DNA from: Mycobacterium arosiense ATCC BAA-1401 = DSM 45069 | GTDB lineage: Bacteria; Actinomycetota; Actinomycetes; Mycobacteriales; Mycobacteriaceae | Assembly (NCBI RefSeq): GCF_002086125.1 | Contig: NZ_MVHG01000018.1 | Span: 16,032-80,031 of the forward strand | Length of the DNA stretch: 64,000 bases | Direction of reading: 5' to 3' | Shown: positions 28,156-36,108 of the stretch, one piece after another | Layout: each line of letters starts with the position of its first letter | How positions within the stretch are numbered: position 1 is the stretch's first letter | The notes under the pieces: model-generated | The model's input: only the letters and a program-made list of their open reading frames with translations | What the model was told of the DNA's origin: nothing | Databases searched by the model: none | Program-made: the position numbers and the translations under genes

Positions 28156-29379
28156 ATGACTTCGACCATCCCGGAAGCAATCTCGAACATCGACCTGGCT
28201 GACGGCAACTTCTACGCCGACCGTCACGCCTCGCGCGAGGCCTACCGCTGGATGCGCGCCAACCAGCCGGTGTTTCGGGATCGCAACGGCCTGGCCGGCG
28301 CCACCACCTATCAAGCCATCCTGGAGGCCGAGCGCAATCCGGAATTGTTCTCCAGCACCGGCGGCATCCGTCCCGACCAGCCCGGCATGCCTTACATGAT
28401 CGACATGGACGATCCCGCGCACCTGTTGCGACGCAAGCTGGTCAACGCCGGCTTCACTCGCAAGCGGGTGAAGGAGAAGGAGCCGTCCATCGCCAAGCTG
28501 TGCGACACGCTGATCGACGCGGTGTGCGAGCGCGGCGGGTGTGATTTCGTCCGCGACATCGCCGCCCCGCTGCCGATGGCGGTGATCGGCGACATGCTCG
28601 GCGTGCTGCCCTCCGAACGCAGCATGCTGCTGAAGTGGTCCGACGACCTGGTGTGCGGACTGAGCTCGCACATCGACCCGGCGTCGGCCGAATTCCAAAC
28701 CGTCATGGAGGCTTTCGCCGCCTACACGGCGTTCACCATGGACATCATCGCCAAGCGGCGCGCCGAGCCCACCGACGACCTGTTCTCCATCCTGGTGAAC
28801 GCCGAGGTGGAGGGGCAGCGGATGTCCGACGACGAGATCGTCATGGAGACGCTGCTCATCCTCATCGGGGGCGACGAGACCACCAGGCACACATTGAGCG
28901 GGGGCACAGAACAGCTGGTGCGCCACCGCGACCAGTGGGATGCCCTGGTGCGCGACCCGTCGCTGCTTCCCGGTGCCATCGAGGAGATGCTGCGCTGGAC
29001 GTCACCGGTGAAGAACATGTGCCGGATCCTGACCGCCGACACCGAATTTCACGGCACTGCACTGCGCGAGGGCGAGAAGATCATGCTGCTGTTCGAGTCG
29101 GGCAACTTCGACGAGTCGGTGTTCGAAGACCCGGACAATTTCGACATCCGTCGAAACCCGAACAGCCACATGGCTTTCGGCTTCGGCACACATTTCTGTC
29201 TGGGCAACCAGCTGGCCCGGCTCGAGCTGTCGATGATGACCGAGCGGGTGCTCAAGCGGCTACCGGATCTGCGGCTGGCCGACGACGACTCGACGCTGCC
29301 GCTGCGGCCGGCGAACTTCGTCAGCGGACTGGAAGCGATGCCGGTGGTGTTCACCCCGAGCGCGCCGCTGCTGAGCTGA
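28156..29379 (+). CDS. cyp142: Cholesterol/cholestenone 26-monooxygenase CYP142
   Basis: A 407-residue P450, functionally overlapping with CYP125: it oxidises the sterol side-chain terminus to the acid, with opposite (25R) stereochemistry as known for CYP142A1. The I-helix is GGDETTRH, the K-helix EEMLR, and the heme loop FGFGTHFCLG with C348. GGAGGC lies 7-12 bp upstream of the ATG. The gene stands alone with a strong hairpin 29 bp after its stop. Its divergent 42-bp promoter region has no KstR box, unlike CYP125; the closest boxes are beyond Rv3519. Confidence 0.94.
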   Translation: MTSTIPEAISNIDLADGNFYADRHASREAYRWMRANQPVFRDRNGLAGATTYQAILEAERNPELFSSTGGIRPDQPGMPYMIDMDDPAHLLRRKLVNAGFTRKRVKEKEPSIAKLCDTLIDAVCERGGCDFVRDIAAPLPMAVIGDMLGVLPSERSMLLKWSDDLVCGLSSHIDPASAEFQTVMEAFAAYTAFTMDIIAKRRAEPTDDLFSILVNAEVEGQRMSDDEIVMETLLILIGGDETTRHTLSGGTEQLVRHRDQWDALVRDPSLLPGAIEEMLRWTSPVKNMCRILTADTEFHGTALREGEKIMLLFESGNFDESVFEDPDNFDIRRNPNSHMAFGFGTHFCLGNQLARLELSMMTERVLKRLPDLRLADDDSTLPLRPANFVSGLEAMPVVFTPSAPLLS

Positions 29380-29408
29380 AGCGGGCGGGGGTCACCTTCG
29401 ACGCGCGG

Positions 29409-29458
29409 GCGTAAGCGCACTGCGAAAAAGCCAGCGCAATTTCGCGGTGCGCTTACGC
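29409..29458. terminator. Long hairpin between convergent cyp142 and echA19
   Basis: Arms GCGTAAGCGCAC (29409-29420) and GTGCGCTTACGC (29447-29458) are perfect complements. The inner GCGAAA (29422-29427) and TTTCGC (29440-29445) extend the stem past one T-G pair, leaving a 12-base loop. It lies in the 90-bp gap of two convergent genes and could end transcription from both sides. There is no clear U-tract. The arm sequence may be a dispersed mycobacterial repeat. Confidence 0.75.
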
Positions 29459-29469
29459 TCGCGAAGGAA

Positions 29470-30303
29470 TCAGCGGTTCTTGAAGTTGGGCTTGCGCTTC
29501 TCGGCGAACGCGCGGGGGCCCTCCTTGGAGTCCTCGGAGAGGAACACCGGTATGCCGTTGGCGGTGTCGGGTTTGAAGGCCTCTTCCTCGTGCATGCCCT
29601 CGGTCTCGCGGATAGTCTTGAGGATCGCCTGCACGGCCAGCGGTCCGTTGTTCTCTATCACCTCGGCGATCTCGAGCGCCTTGGCCAGCGCCTGCCCGTC
29701 GGGCACGACGTGGCCGATCAGGCCCACGTCCTTGGCTTCGGCTGCGGTGATGTGCCGGCCGGTCAGCAGCAGGTCGCACGCCACGGTGTAGGGGATCTGG
29801 CGCACCAGCCGCACGGCGGATCCGCCCATCGGGTACAGGCTCCACTTGGCCTCGGAGATGCCGAACTTGGCGCTCTCACCGGCCACCCGGATGTCGGTGC
29901 CCTGCAGGATCTCGGTGCCCCCGGCGATGGCCGGCCCTTCGACCGCGGCGATGAGCGGCTTCTTGAGCCGGCGGCCCTTGAGCAGGGCATCGATTCGCGA
30001 CGGGTCGTAGCTGCCGTCCTTGAATGACTCGCCCGGCGGCTTCTGCGTTGCTGCCTTGAGGTCCATGCCCGCGCAGAAGTAGCCACCGGCCCCGGTCAGG
30101 ATGCAGCAGCGGATGTCGTCGTCGTTATCCACGCGGTCCCAGGCCTGGACCATGATTTCCATCATTTCCGTGCTCAAGGCGTTGCGGCGGTGCGGCCGGT
30201 TCATGGTCACGATGAGGGTGTGATTCCGCTGTTCCACCAGCGCGTCCGGTCCGGTTTCCCCGTTTTCGGTGTTTGCTGGGCTTCCGGCATTCTCCACGGT
30301 CAC
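29470..30303 (-). CDS. echA19: Steroid enoyl-CoA hydratase EchA19
   Basis: A crotonase-family hydratase of 277 residues acting on cholesterol side-chain enoyl-CoA (in M. tuberculosis on 3-oxo-chol-4,22-diene-24-oyl-CoA, the C5 side-chain stage). [15 protein letters not shown] near residue 75 forms the oxyanion hole; [12 protein letters not shown] and [14 protein letters not shown] are the catalytic-region segments. It is about 14 residues longer at the N-terminus than the 263-residue Mtb protein. GTG at 30303 is chosen: GAGGGAAAGG lies upstream at the right distance, and earlier starts would run into the KstR box at 30349. It is divergent from fadD19. Confidence 0.9.
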   Translation of the reverse strand: MTVENAGSPANTENGETGPDALVEQRNHTLIVTMNRPHRRNALSTEMMEIMVQAWDRVDNDDDIRCCILTGAGGYFCAGMDLKAATQKPPGESFKDGSYDPSRIDALLKGRRLKKPLIAAVEGPAIAGGTEILQGTDIRVAGESAKFGISEAKWSLYPMGGSAVRLVRQIPYTVACDLLLTGRHITAAEAKDVGLIGHVVPDGQALAKALEIAEVIENNGPLAVQAILKTIRETEGMHEEEAFKPDTANGIPVFLSEDSKEGPRAFAEKRKPNFKNR

Positions 30304-30348
30304 GGCTACCGCCTTTCCCTCGACTATGGGCACGAGCTTGCCTCGAAA

Positions 30349-30362
30349 TGTAACACGTTCTA
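30349..30362. promoter_or_regulatory. KstR operator between echA19 and fadD19
   Basis: TGTAACACGTTCTA fits TnnAACnnGTTnnA. It ends 5 bp before the fadD19 GTG and lies 45 bp upstream of the echA19 GTG. There is no space for a normal leader and ribosome site on the fadD19 side, so fadD19 may be read from a leaderless transcript. Confidence 0.87.
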
Positions 30363-30367
30363 ATTTG

Positions 30368-32020
30368 GTGGCCGTGGCCTTGAACATTGCCGATCTCGCA
30401 GAGCACGCCATCGACGCTGTGCCCGACCGTGTCGCCTTGATCTGCGGCGACGAGAAGTTGACCTATGCCCAGCTGGAGGAGAAGGCCAACCGCCTGGCCC
30501 ACTATCTGCTCGAGCAGGGGGTGAAGAAGGACGACAAGGTCGGTCTGTACTGCCGCAACCGCATCGAGATCGTGATCGCGATGCTCGGCATCGTCAAAGC
30601 GGGCGCCATCCTGGTGAACATCAACTACCGCTACGTCGAGGGCGAGCTGCGCTACCTGTTCGAGAACTCCGACATGGTCGCGCTGGTGCACGAGCGCCAG
30701 TATTCCGACCGGGTGGCCAACGTGCTGCCCGACACCCCCGAGGTCAAGACGATCCTGGTGGTCGAGGACGGCAGCGACAACGACTTCGGCCGCTACGGCG
30801 GCGTCGAGTTCTACTCGGCGATCGCGCAGAGTTCGCCCGAGCGCGACTTCGGGGAGCGCAGCGCCGACGACATATACCTGTTGTACACGGGTGGCACGAC
30901 GGGCTTTCCCAAGGGCGTGATGTGGCGCCACGAGGACATCTACCGGGTGCTGTTCGGCGGAACCGACTTCGCCACAGGCGAATTCGTCGAGGACGAGCAC
31001 GACCTGGCGAAGGCCGCGGCCGCCAACCCGCCGATGGTCCGATACCCGATCCCGCCGATGATCCACGGTGCCACCCAATCGGCCACCTGGATGTCGATCT
31101 TCTCGGGTCAAACCACTGTGCTCGCACCGGAATTCAACGCCGACGAGGTCTGGCGCACGATCCATGAGCACAAGGTCAACCTGCTGTTCTTCACCGGCGA
31201 CGCGATGGCGCGGCCTCTACTCGACGCGCTGCTGGCCCACCAAGAGCAGGGCAACGAATACGACCTGTCGTCGCTGTTTTTGCTCGCCTCCACCGCGGCG
31301 CTGTTCTCGCCGAGCATCAAGGAGAAGTTCCTCGAACTGCTGCCCAACCGGGTCATCACCGACTCGATCGGTTCGTCGGAGACCGGATTCGGCGGCACCA
31401 GCATCGTCGCCAAGGACGCGCCGCACGCAAGCGGCCCGCGCGTGACGATCGACCATCGCACCGTCGTCCTCGACGAACAAGGCAACGAGGTCAAACCCGG
31501 ATCCGGTGTGCGCGGTTTCATCGCTAAGAAGGGCAACATCCCGGTCGGTTATTACAAGGACGAGAAAAAGACCGCCGAGACGTTCAAGACCTTTAACGGC
31601 GTGCGTTACGCCATCCCCGGCGACTTCGCGATTGTCGAGGAGGACGGCACCGTGACCATGCTGGGCCGCGGCTCGGTGTCGATCAACAGCGGCGGCGAGA
31701 AGATCTACCCCGAGGAGGTCGAGGCCGCGCTCAAGGGCCACCCCGACGTCTTCGACGCCCTGGTGGTCGGCGTGCCCGACCCCCGATACGGCCAGCACGT
31801 CGCCGCCGTCGTGCAGCCCCGGCCGGGGGCCCGGCCGACGCTGGCCGAACTGGACCGCTTCGTGCGGTCCGAGATCGCGGGATACAAAGTGCCGCGTAGC
31901 CTTTGGCTGGTCGACGAGGTCAAGCGCTCACCGGCGGGCAAACCGGACTACCGCTGGGCGAAGGAGCAGACCGAGGCGCGGCCCGCCGACGACGTGCACG
32001 CCGCGCACGTAACGGCTTGA
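30368..32020 (+). CDS. fadD19: Steroid C26-acyl-CoA synthetase FadD19
   Basis: A 550-residue acyl-CoA ligase that activates the C26/27 acid formed by CYP125/CYP142 to the CoA ester, starting side-chain beta-oxidation. The AMP-binding loop is [11 protein letters not shown] around residue 177, followed by [18 protein letters not shown] and the hinge/lysine region AGYKVPRSL...[10 protein letters not shown]. The GTG at 30368 gives the same N-terminus ([14 protein letters not shown]) as Mtb FadD19 (548 residues). A KstR box ends 5 bp upstream. Its stop interlocks with the TTG start of a kinase-like gene. Confidence 0.95.
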   Translation: MAVALNIADLAEHAIDAVPDRVALICGDEKLTYAQLEEKANRLAHYLLEQGVKKDDKVGLYCRNRIEIVIAMLGIVKAGAILVNINYRYVEGELRYLFENSDMVALVHERQYSDRVANVLPDTPEVKTILVVEDGSDNDFGRYGGVEFYSAIAQSSPERDFGERSADDIYLLYTGGTTGFPKGVMWRHEDIYRVLFGGTDFATGEFVEDEHDLAKAAAANPPMVRYPIPPMIHGATQSATWMSIFSGQTTVLAPEFNADEVWRTIHEHKVNLLFFTGDAMARPLLDALLAHQEQGNEYDLSSLFLLASTAALFSPSIKEKFLELLPNRVITDSIGSSETGFGGTSIVAKDAPHASGPRVTIDHRTVVLDEQGNEVKPGSGVRGFIAKKGNIPVGYYKDEKKTAETFKTFNGVRYAIPGDFAIVEEDGTVTMLGRGSVSINSGGEKIYPEEVEAALKGHPDVFDALVVGVPDPRYGQHVAAVVQPRPGARPTLAELDRFVRSEIAGYKVPRSLWLVDEVKRSPAGKPDYRWAKEQTEARPADDVHAAHVTA

Positions 32021-32784
32021 CCGACTTTGTCAAGCAGCACCCCGCCGCCCCCAGCGGCTACTTCGAATGGGAAGCCGCCGGGCTGCGGTGGCTGGCCGGC
32101 GTCGACGGCGGCGTGCCTTGCGCCCAAGTGGTTTCCGTCGATGAGACGAGCCTGACCCTGCGGCGGCTTGACTCGGTGACGCCGACACCCGAGGCGGCGC
32201 GTGAGTTCGGCGCCCGGTTGGCCGCTACGCACGATGCCGGCGCCCCCGCGTTCGGCGCCGGACCCGAAGGGTGGGACGGGCCCGGGTTCTTCGGGCCGCT
32301 CTCCCAGCCGCTGCCGATGTCGCTGCGGCGGCACAGCCGGTGGGCCGAGTTTTACGCCGAGGGACGGCTGGCGCCGATGGCCGAACTGGCGGCGGCGCGG
32401 CTCGACGCCGGAACCCGCGGCGCGATCGACTCCGTCATCCAGCGGTGCCGCGCCGGCGACTTCGACGACGACGATCGGCCCGCCCGGCTGCACGGCGACC
32501 TGTGGGGTGGCAACGTGATGTGGACGCCCGGCGGGGTGGTGCTGATCGACCCGGCCGCGCATGCCGGCCATCGGGAGAGCGACCTGGCGATGCTCGCGCT
32601 GTTCGGCTGCCCGCACTACGACACCATCGTCGAAGGCTACGAGCGGGCGACGCCCCTGCGGGCCGGTTGGCGCAACCGCATCGGACTCCACCAGCTGTTC
32701 CCCCTTCTGGCGCACGTCGTGCTGTTCGGCGGCGGGCACGCCCAGCGGACGCACGCCTGCGCCCGCGCCGCGTTGGCCCTGTAG
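32017..32784 (+). CDS. Fructosamine/ketosamine-3-kinase family protein
   Basis: A 255-residue member of the fructosamine-3-kinase/aminoglycoside-phosphotransferase-like fold. The N-terminal part has YFEWEAAGLRWLAG (residues 13-26). The catalytic loop RLHGDLWGGNVMW near residue 160 and the metal-binding LIDPAAHAGHRESDLAM are intact, so it should be an active kinase. TTG at 32017 is the inferred start, overlapping the fadD19 stop (TTGA); no ATG or GTG of suitable position exists outside fadD19. Such kinases remove Amadori glycation from protein lysines. Its coupling to a sterol CoA ligase is unusual, and M. tuberculosis has PE_PGRS genes here. Confidence 0.78.
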   Translation: MTDFVKQHPAAPSGYFEWEAAGLRWLAGVDGGVPCAQVVSVDETSLTLRRLDSVTPTPEAAREFGARLAATHDAGAPAFGAGPEGWDGPGFFGPLSQPLPMSLRRHSRWAEFYAEGRLAPMAELAAARLDAGTRGAIDSVIQRCRAGDFDDDDRPARLHGDLWGGNVMWTPGGVVLIDPAAHAGHRESDLAMLALFGCPHYDTIVEGYERATPLRAGWRNRIGLHQLFPLLAHVVLFGGGHAQRTHACARAALAL

Positions 32785-32808
32785 CCGCGGCGTCTACTGT
32801 TGATCGCG

Positions 32809-33639
32809 ATGACGATCGATGTGTGGATGCAGCATCCGACTGCGCGGTTCCTGCGCAGCGACATGCTGGCATCCCTGCGACGGTGGACGGGCGGGTCGAT
32901 CCCCCCCGACACCGACATCCCGATCGAGGCGACCCTGGCGTCGATGGACGCCGCCGGAGTCGAACTGGGGGTGCTCAGCGCCTGGCGGGGGCCGGGCGGA
33001 GCTGACCTGATCTCCAATGACGAGGTGGCGCAATGGATTGCCGCGCACCCGAACCGGCTCGCCGGCCTGGCCACCGTCGACCTGGACCGCCCGATGGAAG
33101 CCGTTCGGGAGTTGCGACGCCGGATAGCCGACGGGGGATTCGTCGGCCTGCGGGTGGTGCCGTGGTTGTGGGACGCCCCGCCGACCGATCGTCGCTACTA
33201 TCCGCTGTTCGCCCAGTGCGTGGAGTCCGGGGTGCCGTTCTGCACCCAGGTGGGTCATACCGGCCCGCTGCGGCCGTCGGAGACCGGCCGGCCGATTCCC
33301 TATATCGACCAGGTGGCGCTCGATTTCCCGGAGCTGGTGATCGTCTGCGGCCACGTCGGCTACCCGTGGACCGAGGAGATGGTGGCGGTGGCCCGCAAGC
33401 ACGAAAACGTCTACATCGACACGTCGGCGTACACGATCAAGCGATTGCCCGATGAGCTCGTCAGATTCATGAAGACCGGTACCGGACGACGAAAAGTGTT
33501 GTTCGGCACCAACTATCCGATGATTACCCACGAGCACGCGCTGGCCGGACTGGCCGACCTCGGGCTGTCCGAGGAGGCTCGCCGGGATTTCCTGAGCGGC
33601 AACGCCGAACGAGTTTTCCGACTGGAGGCAGTTAAGTGA
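32809..33639 (+). CDS. Amidohydrolase-2 family protein (Rv3510c-like)
   Basis: A 276-residue TIM-barrel amidohydrolase matching Mtb Rv3510c closely (PYIDQVALDFPELVIVCGHVGYPWTEEM near 165-195). The family includes ACMSD-like decarboxylases and lactone hydrolases. Likely metal or acid-base residues are H in GHVGYPW, D of YIDTSAYTI and the N-terminal MQHPT region, where an HxH pair is not complete. The ATG at 32809 is preferred over a TTG three codons earlier because it gives the Mtb N-terminus. Its stop overlaps the ThDP enzyme as GTGA. Substrate unknown. Confidence 0.85.
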   Translation: MTIDVWMQHPTARFLRSDMLASLRRWTGGSIPPDTDIPIEATLASMDAAGVELGVLSAWRGPGGADLISNDEVAQWIAAHPNRLAGLATVDLDRPMEAVRELRRRIADGGFVGLRVVPWLWDAPPTDRRYYPLFAQCVESGVPFCTQVGHTGPLRPSETGRPIPYIDQVALDFPELVIVCGHVGYPWTEEMVAVARKHENVYIDTSAYTIKRLPDELVRFMKTGTGRRKVLFGTNYPMITHEHALAGLADLGLSEEARRDFLSGNAERVFRLEAVK

Positions 33640-35186
33640 ACGGTGCCCAGGCCCTGATCAACACGCTGGTGGACGGCGGCGTCGACGTGTGCTTCGCCAA
33701 CCCGGGCACGTCGGAGATGCACTTCGTCGCCGCACTGGACGCCGTGCCGCGGATGCGCGGCGTGCTGGCGCTGTTCGAGGGCGTCGCCACCGGGGCGGCC
33801 GACGGTTACGCGCGCATCGCCGATCGACCGGCCGCCGTGCTGCTGCACCTGGGACCCGGCCTGGGAAACGGCCTGGCCAACCTGCACAACGCGCGCCGCG
33901 CGCGGGTGCCGATGGTGGTGGTCGTCGGCGACCACGCCACCTATCACAAAAAGTACGACGCCCCACTGGAATCCGACATCGACGCGCTGGCGGGCACCGT
34001 TTCGGGCTGGGTGCGCCGGACCAGTGACGCCTCCCAGGTTTCCGCCGACGCCGTCGAGGGAATCGCGGCCAGCCGATGGGGCTCGCAGATCTCCACGCTG
34101 ATCCTGCCCGCGGACGTGTCCTGGTCCGACGGCGCCCAGCTGTTCTCCAACCTGGATGCGCAGCCGGCGAGCGCCGATCCACTGCTGGCGCCCGAGGTGC
34201 TCGAGGTGCTTGGCTCCGGCGAGCCCACGGTCATTATGGTGGGCGGCGACGCCACCCGCCGTGCCGGGCTGGCGGCGGCCGCCCGCATTGCGGCGGCGAC
34301 GGGTGCGCGCGTGTTGTGTGAGACCTTCCCCACCCGGCTGGAGCGCGGCGCCGGCGTCCCCGCGGTCGACCGGCTCGCCTATTTCGCGGAGGCCGCCACG
34401 GCCCAGTTGGACGGCGCCAAGCATCTGGTGCTGGCCGGCGCCAAGTCGCCGGTGTCGTTCTTCGCCTACCCCGGCATGCCCAGCGATCTGGTACCGGCCG
34501 GCTGCGAGGTGCACCTGCTCGCCGAATGCAGCGGCGCCGCAGACGCGTTGATCGCCCTGGCCGACCGGGTGGCGCCCGGCACCGAGGCGCCGGTGGCGCC
34601 CGCATCGCGTCCCCAGCTGCCGACCGGCGCGCTGACCTCCGTGTCGGCCGCCGACGTGATCGGGGCGCTGTTGCCCGAAGCCGCGATCGTGGTCGACGAG
34701 TCGAACACCTCGGGCGTGTTGCTCGCGGGAGCGACCGCCGGGGCGCCGGCACACGACTGGCTGACCCTGACCGGTGGCGCGATCGGCTACGGCATCCCGG
34801 CCGCGATCGGCGCAGCCGTGGCCGCCCCGCATCGCCCCGTGCTGTGTCTGGAATCCGACGGCTCGGCCATGTACACGATCTCGGGATTGTGGACCCAGGC
34901 CCGCGAGAACCTCGACGTGACCACCGTGCTGTACAACAACAGCGCTTATGACATCCTGCGAATCGAACTGCAACGCGTCGGCGCCGGGTCGGCGCCCGGG
35001 CCCGAAGCGCAGTCTCTGCTCGACTTGTCCGACCCGACAATGGATTTCGTGAAGATAAGCGAGGGCATGGGAGTACCCGCTCGGCGCGTCACGACGGCGG
35101 AGGAATTGGCCGATGCGCTGCGCGCCGCCTTCGCCGAACCGGGGCCGCACCTGATCGACGCCGTGGTGCCCTCAATAACGGGCTAG
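33636..35186 (+). CDS. ilvX: Thiamine-diphosphate-dependent acetolactate-synthase-like enzyme (IlvX)
   Basis: A 516-residue ThDP enzyme annotated as IlvX in mycobacteria. The activating glutamate is in LFEGVATGAADGYAR near residue 47. The Mg-ThDP motif is ESDGSAMYTISGLW near 409 with the closing NNSAYD. It is of the benzoylformate decarboxylase/acetolactate synthase-like group, but the real acetolactate synthase IlvB is elsewhere, so 2-oxo-acid decarboxylation or ligation is only likely. GTG at 33636 overlaps the amidohydrolase stop. The end overlaps a convergent gene by 15 bp. Confidence 0.87.
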   Translation: MNGAQALINTLVDGGVDVCFANPGTSEMHFVAALDAVPRMRGVLALFEGVATGAADGYARIADRPAAVLLHLGPGLGNGLANLHNARRARVPMVVVVGDHATYHKKYDAPLESDIDALAGTVSGWVRRTSDASQVSADAVEGIAASRWGSQISTLILPADVSWSDGAQLFSNLDAQPASADPLLAPEVLEVLGSGEPTVIMVGGDATRRAGLAAAARIAAATGARVLCETFPTRLERGAGVPAVDRLAYFAEAATAQLDGAKHLVLAGAKSPVSFFAYPGMPSDLVPAGCEVHLLAECSGAADALIALADRVAPGTEAPVAPASRPQLPTGALTSVSAADVIGALLPEAAIVVDESNTSGVLLAGATAGAPAHDWLTLTGGAIGYGIPAAIGAAVAAPHRPVLCLESDGSAMYTISGLWTQARENLDVTTVLYNNSAYDILRIELQRVGAGSAPGPEAQSLLDLSDPTMDFVKISEGMGVPARRVTTAEELADALRAAFAEPGPHLIDAVVPSITG

Positions 35187-35885
35187 GGTCGGCAGCCGGC
35201 TCAGCAGCCAGTCCGTCATCGTGTTGACCACCTCGACGCCCGTCTCGAACGCGCCGTCGTGCGCGTCGGCCGCCAGTGCCACGCCCCAGTGGCCGGATGG
35301 GGTGGGGACGATGCCGAATTGCCGGACCAGGTACTCGCCGTGCATGCCCGGCCCCCAACCGCCCTTGGCGGCAATGCCTTTGCCGGCCAGGCCCCACTGG
35401 TCGCCGCGCACCAGGCGTTGCATCAGGTCGATCACTTCGACGGCGTCGGGGATGGTCGACAGCTCCGCAGCGAACCGCGCTTGGCGCTGCAGGCTCCACT
35501 GGGTTTGGCCGAAAGCGGTGAAACCGCGGCGAAGCCGGCGCGATTCGATCACCGTGGCGGTGTCACCGCCTTCGGCCACGACGACCTGGACCCGTCGTGC
35601 CGCCTCCGTGGGCTCGCCCAATTGCGACCACAATTGTTCGGACGCGCGATTGTCGGATTCGGTGATGGCTTTGACGACCAAATCGCGCGCGCCCAGCCAA
35701 TCGTGGCGCAGCGCCGCTATCGCCAACGGCACCTTGATGGTCGACCATGCCACGCCCGACCACCAGCTGCCCAGCGAGAAGGTTCTGTCCGGCCGGGCGA
35801 TCGCGACGCCGACGTTCGCCGGCACCGCGGCGGAAAGCTGGTCGAAGCTGGCTTCCAGCGCGAGCTCGAGCGGCCGTGCCGTCAT
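35172..35885 (-). CDS. Class A beta-lactamase-like serine hydrolase without signal peptide
   Basis: A 237-residue protein with the serine beta-lactamase/PBP motif set: S48-T-I-K51, S77-D-N79 (TESDN) and K174-G-G (AAKGGWGPG). The region between SDN and KGG lacks an obvious class A ExxLN omega-loop motif, so it may be an esterase or amidase. There is no signal peptide, twin-arginine motif or lipobox, so it seems cytosolic. The start at 35885 is the first ATG, followed by a plausible N-terminal helix. It lies alone, with a perfect 18-bp palindrome 27 bp upstream and a smaller one close to the ATG. Confidence 0.72.
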   Translation of the reverse strand: MTARPLELALEASFDQLSAAVPANVGVAIARPDRTFSLGSWWSGVAWSTIKVPLAIAALRHDWLGARDLVVKAITESDNRASEQLWSQLGEPTEAARRVQVVVAEGGDTATVIESRRLRRGFTAFGQTQWSLQRQARFAAELSTIPDAVEVIDLMQRLVRGDQWGLAGKGIAAKGGWGPGMHGEYLVRQFGIVPTPSGHWGVALAADAHDGAFETGVEVVNTMTDWLLSRLPTLARY

Positions 35886-35894
35886 GCGCTGATC

Positions 35895-35929
35895 CCGATA
35901 TCGGCGCGGGTCACCCCGACGTCGGGGTG
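35895..35929. promoter_or_regulatory. Two palindromes in front of the beta-lactamase-like gene
   Basis: CCGATATCGG (35895-35904) and the 18-bp perfect palindrome CACCCCGACGTCGGGGTG (35912-35929) lie 10 and 27 bp upstream of the start. A dyad with no loop is more typical of a dimeric regulator operator than a terminator. The rest of the gap to fadD17 (35930-36108) has nothing else I can name. Confidence 0.5.
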
Positions 35930-36108
35930 CGGGACCGGCGCGTCAACCATCGCGGCTCCTCGTCGTTGCGGCATGTACGTAACGATCCCGGCGCTTGGCT
36001 GCACCGTGTTCCGGGCGCAACCATCAACCCGACGATCTTTGGATTTTGATCAAGCGCTGAGTTTACTGGGTGGACGGCGCATCCGGTGGCAAGGCCCGTC
36101 CCGGGTCC

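Noticed and set aside
28114..28926. N-terminal extension of the Rv3519-like frame
   Set aside because: It runs antisense through cyp142 and has no family similarity; the ATG at 28113 matches the known N-terminus.
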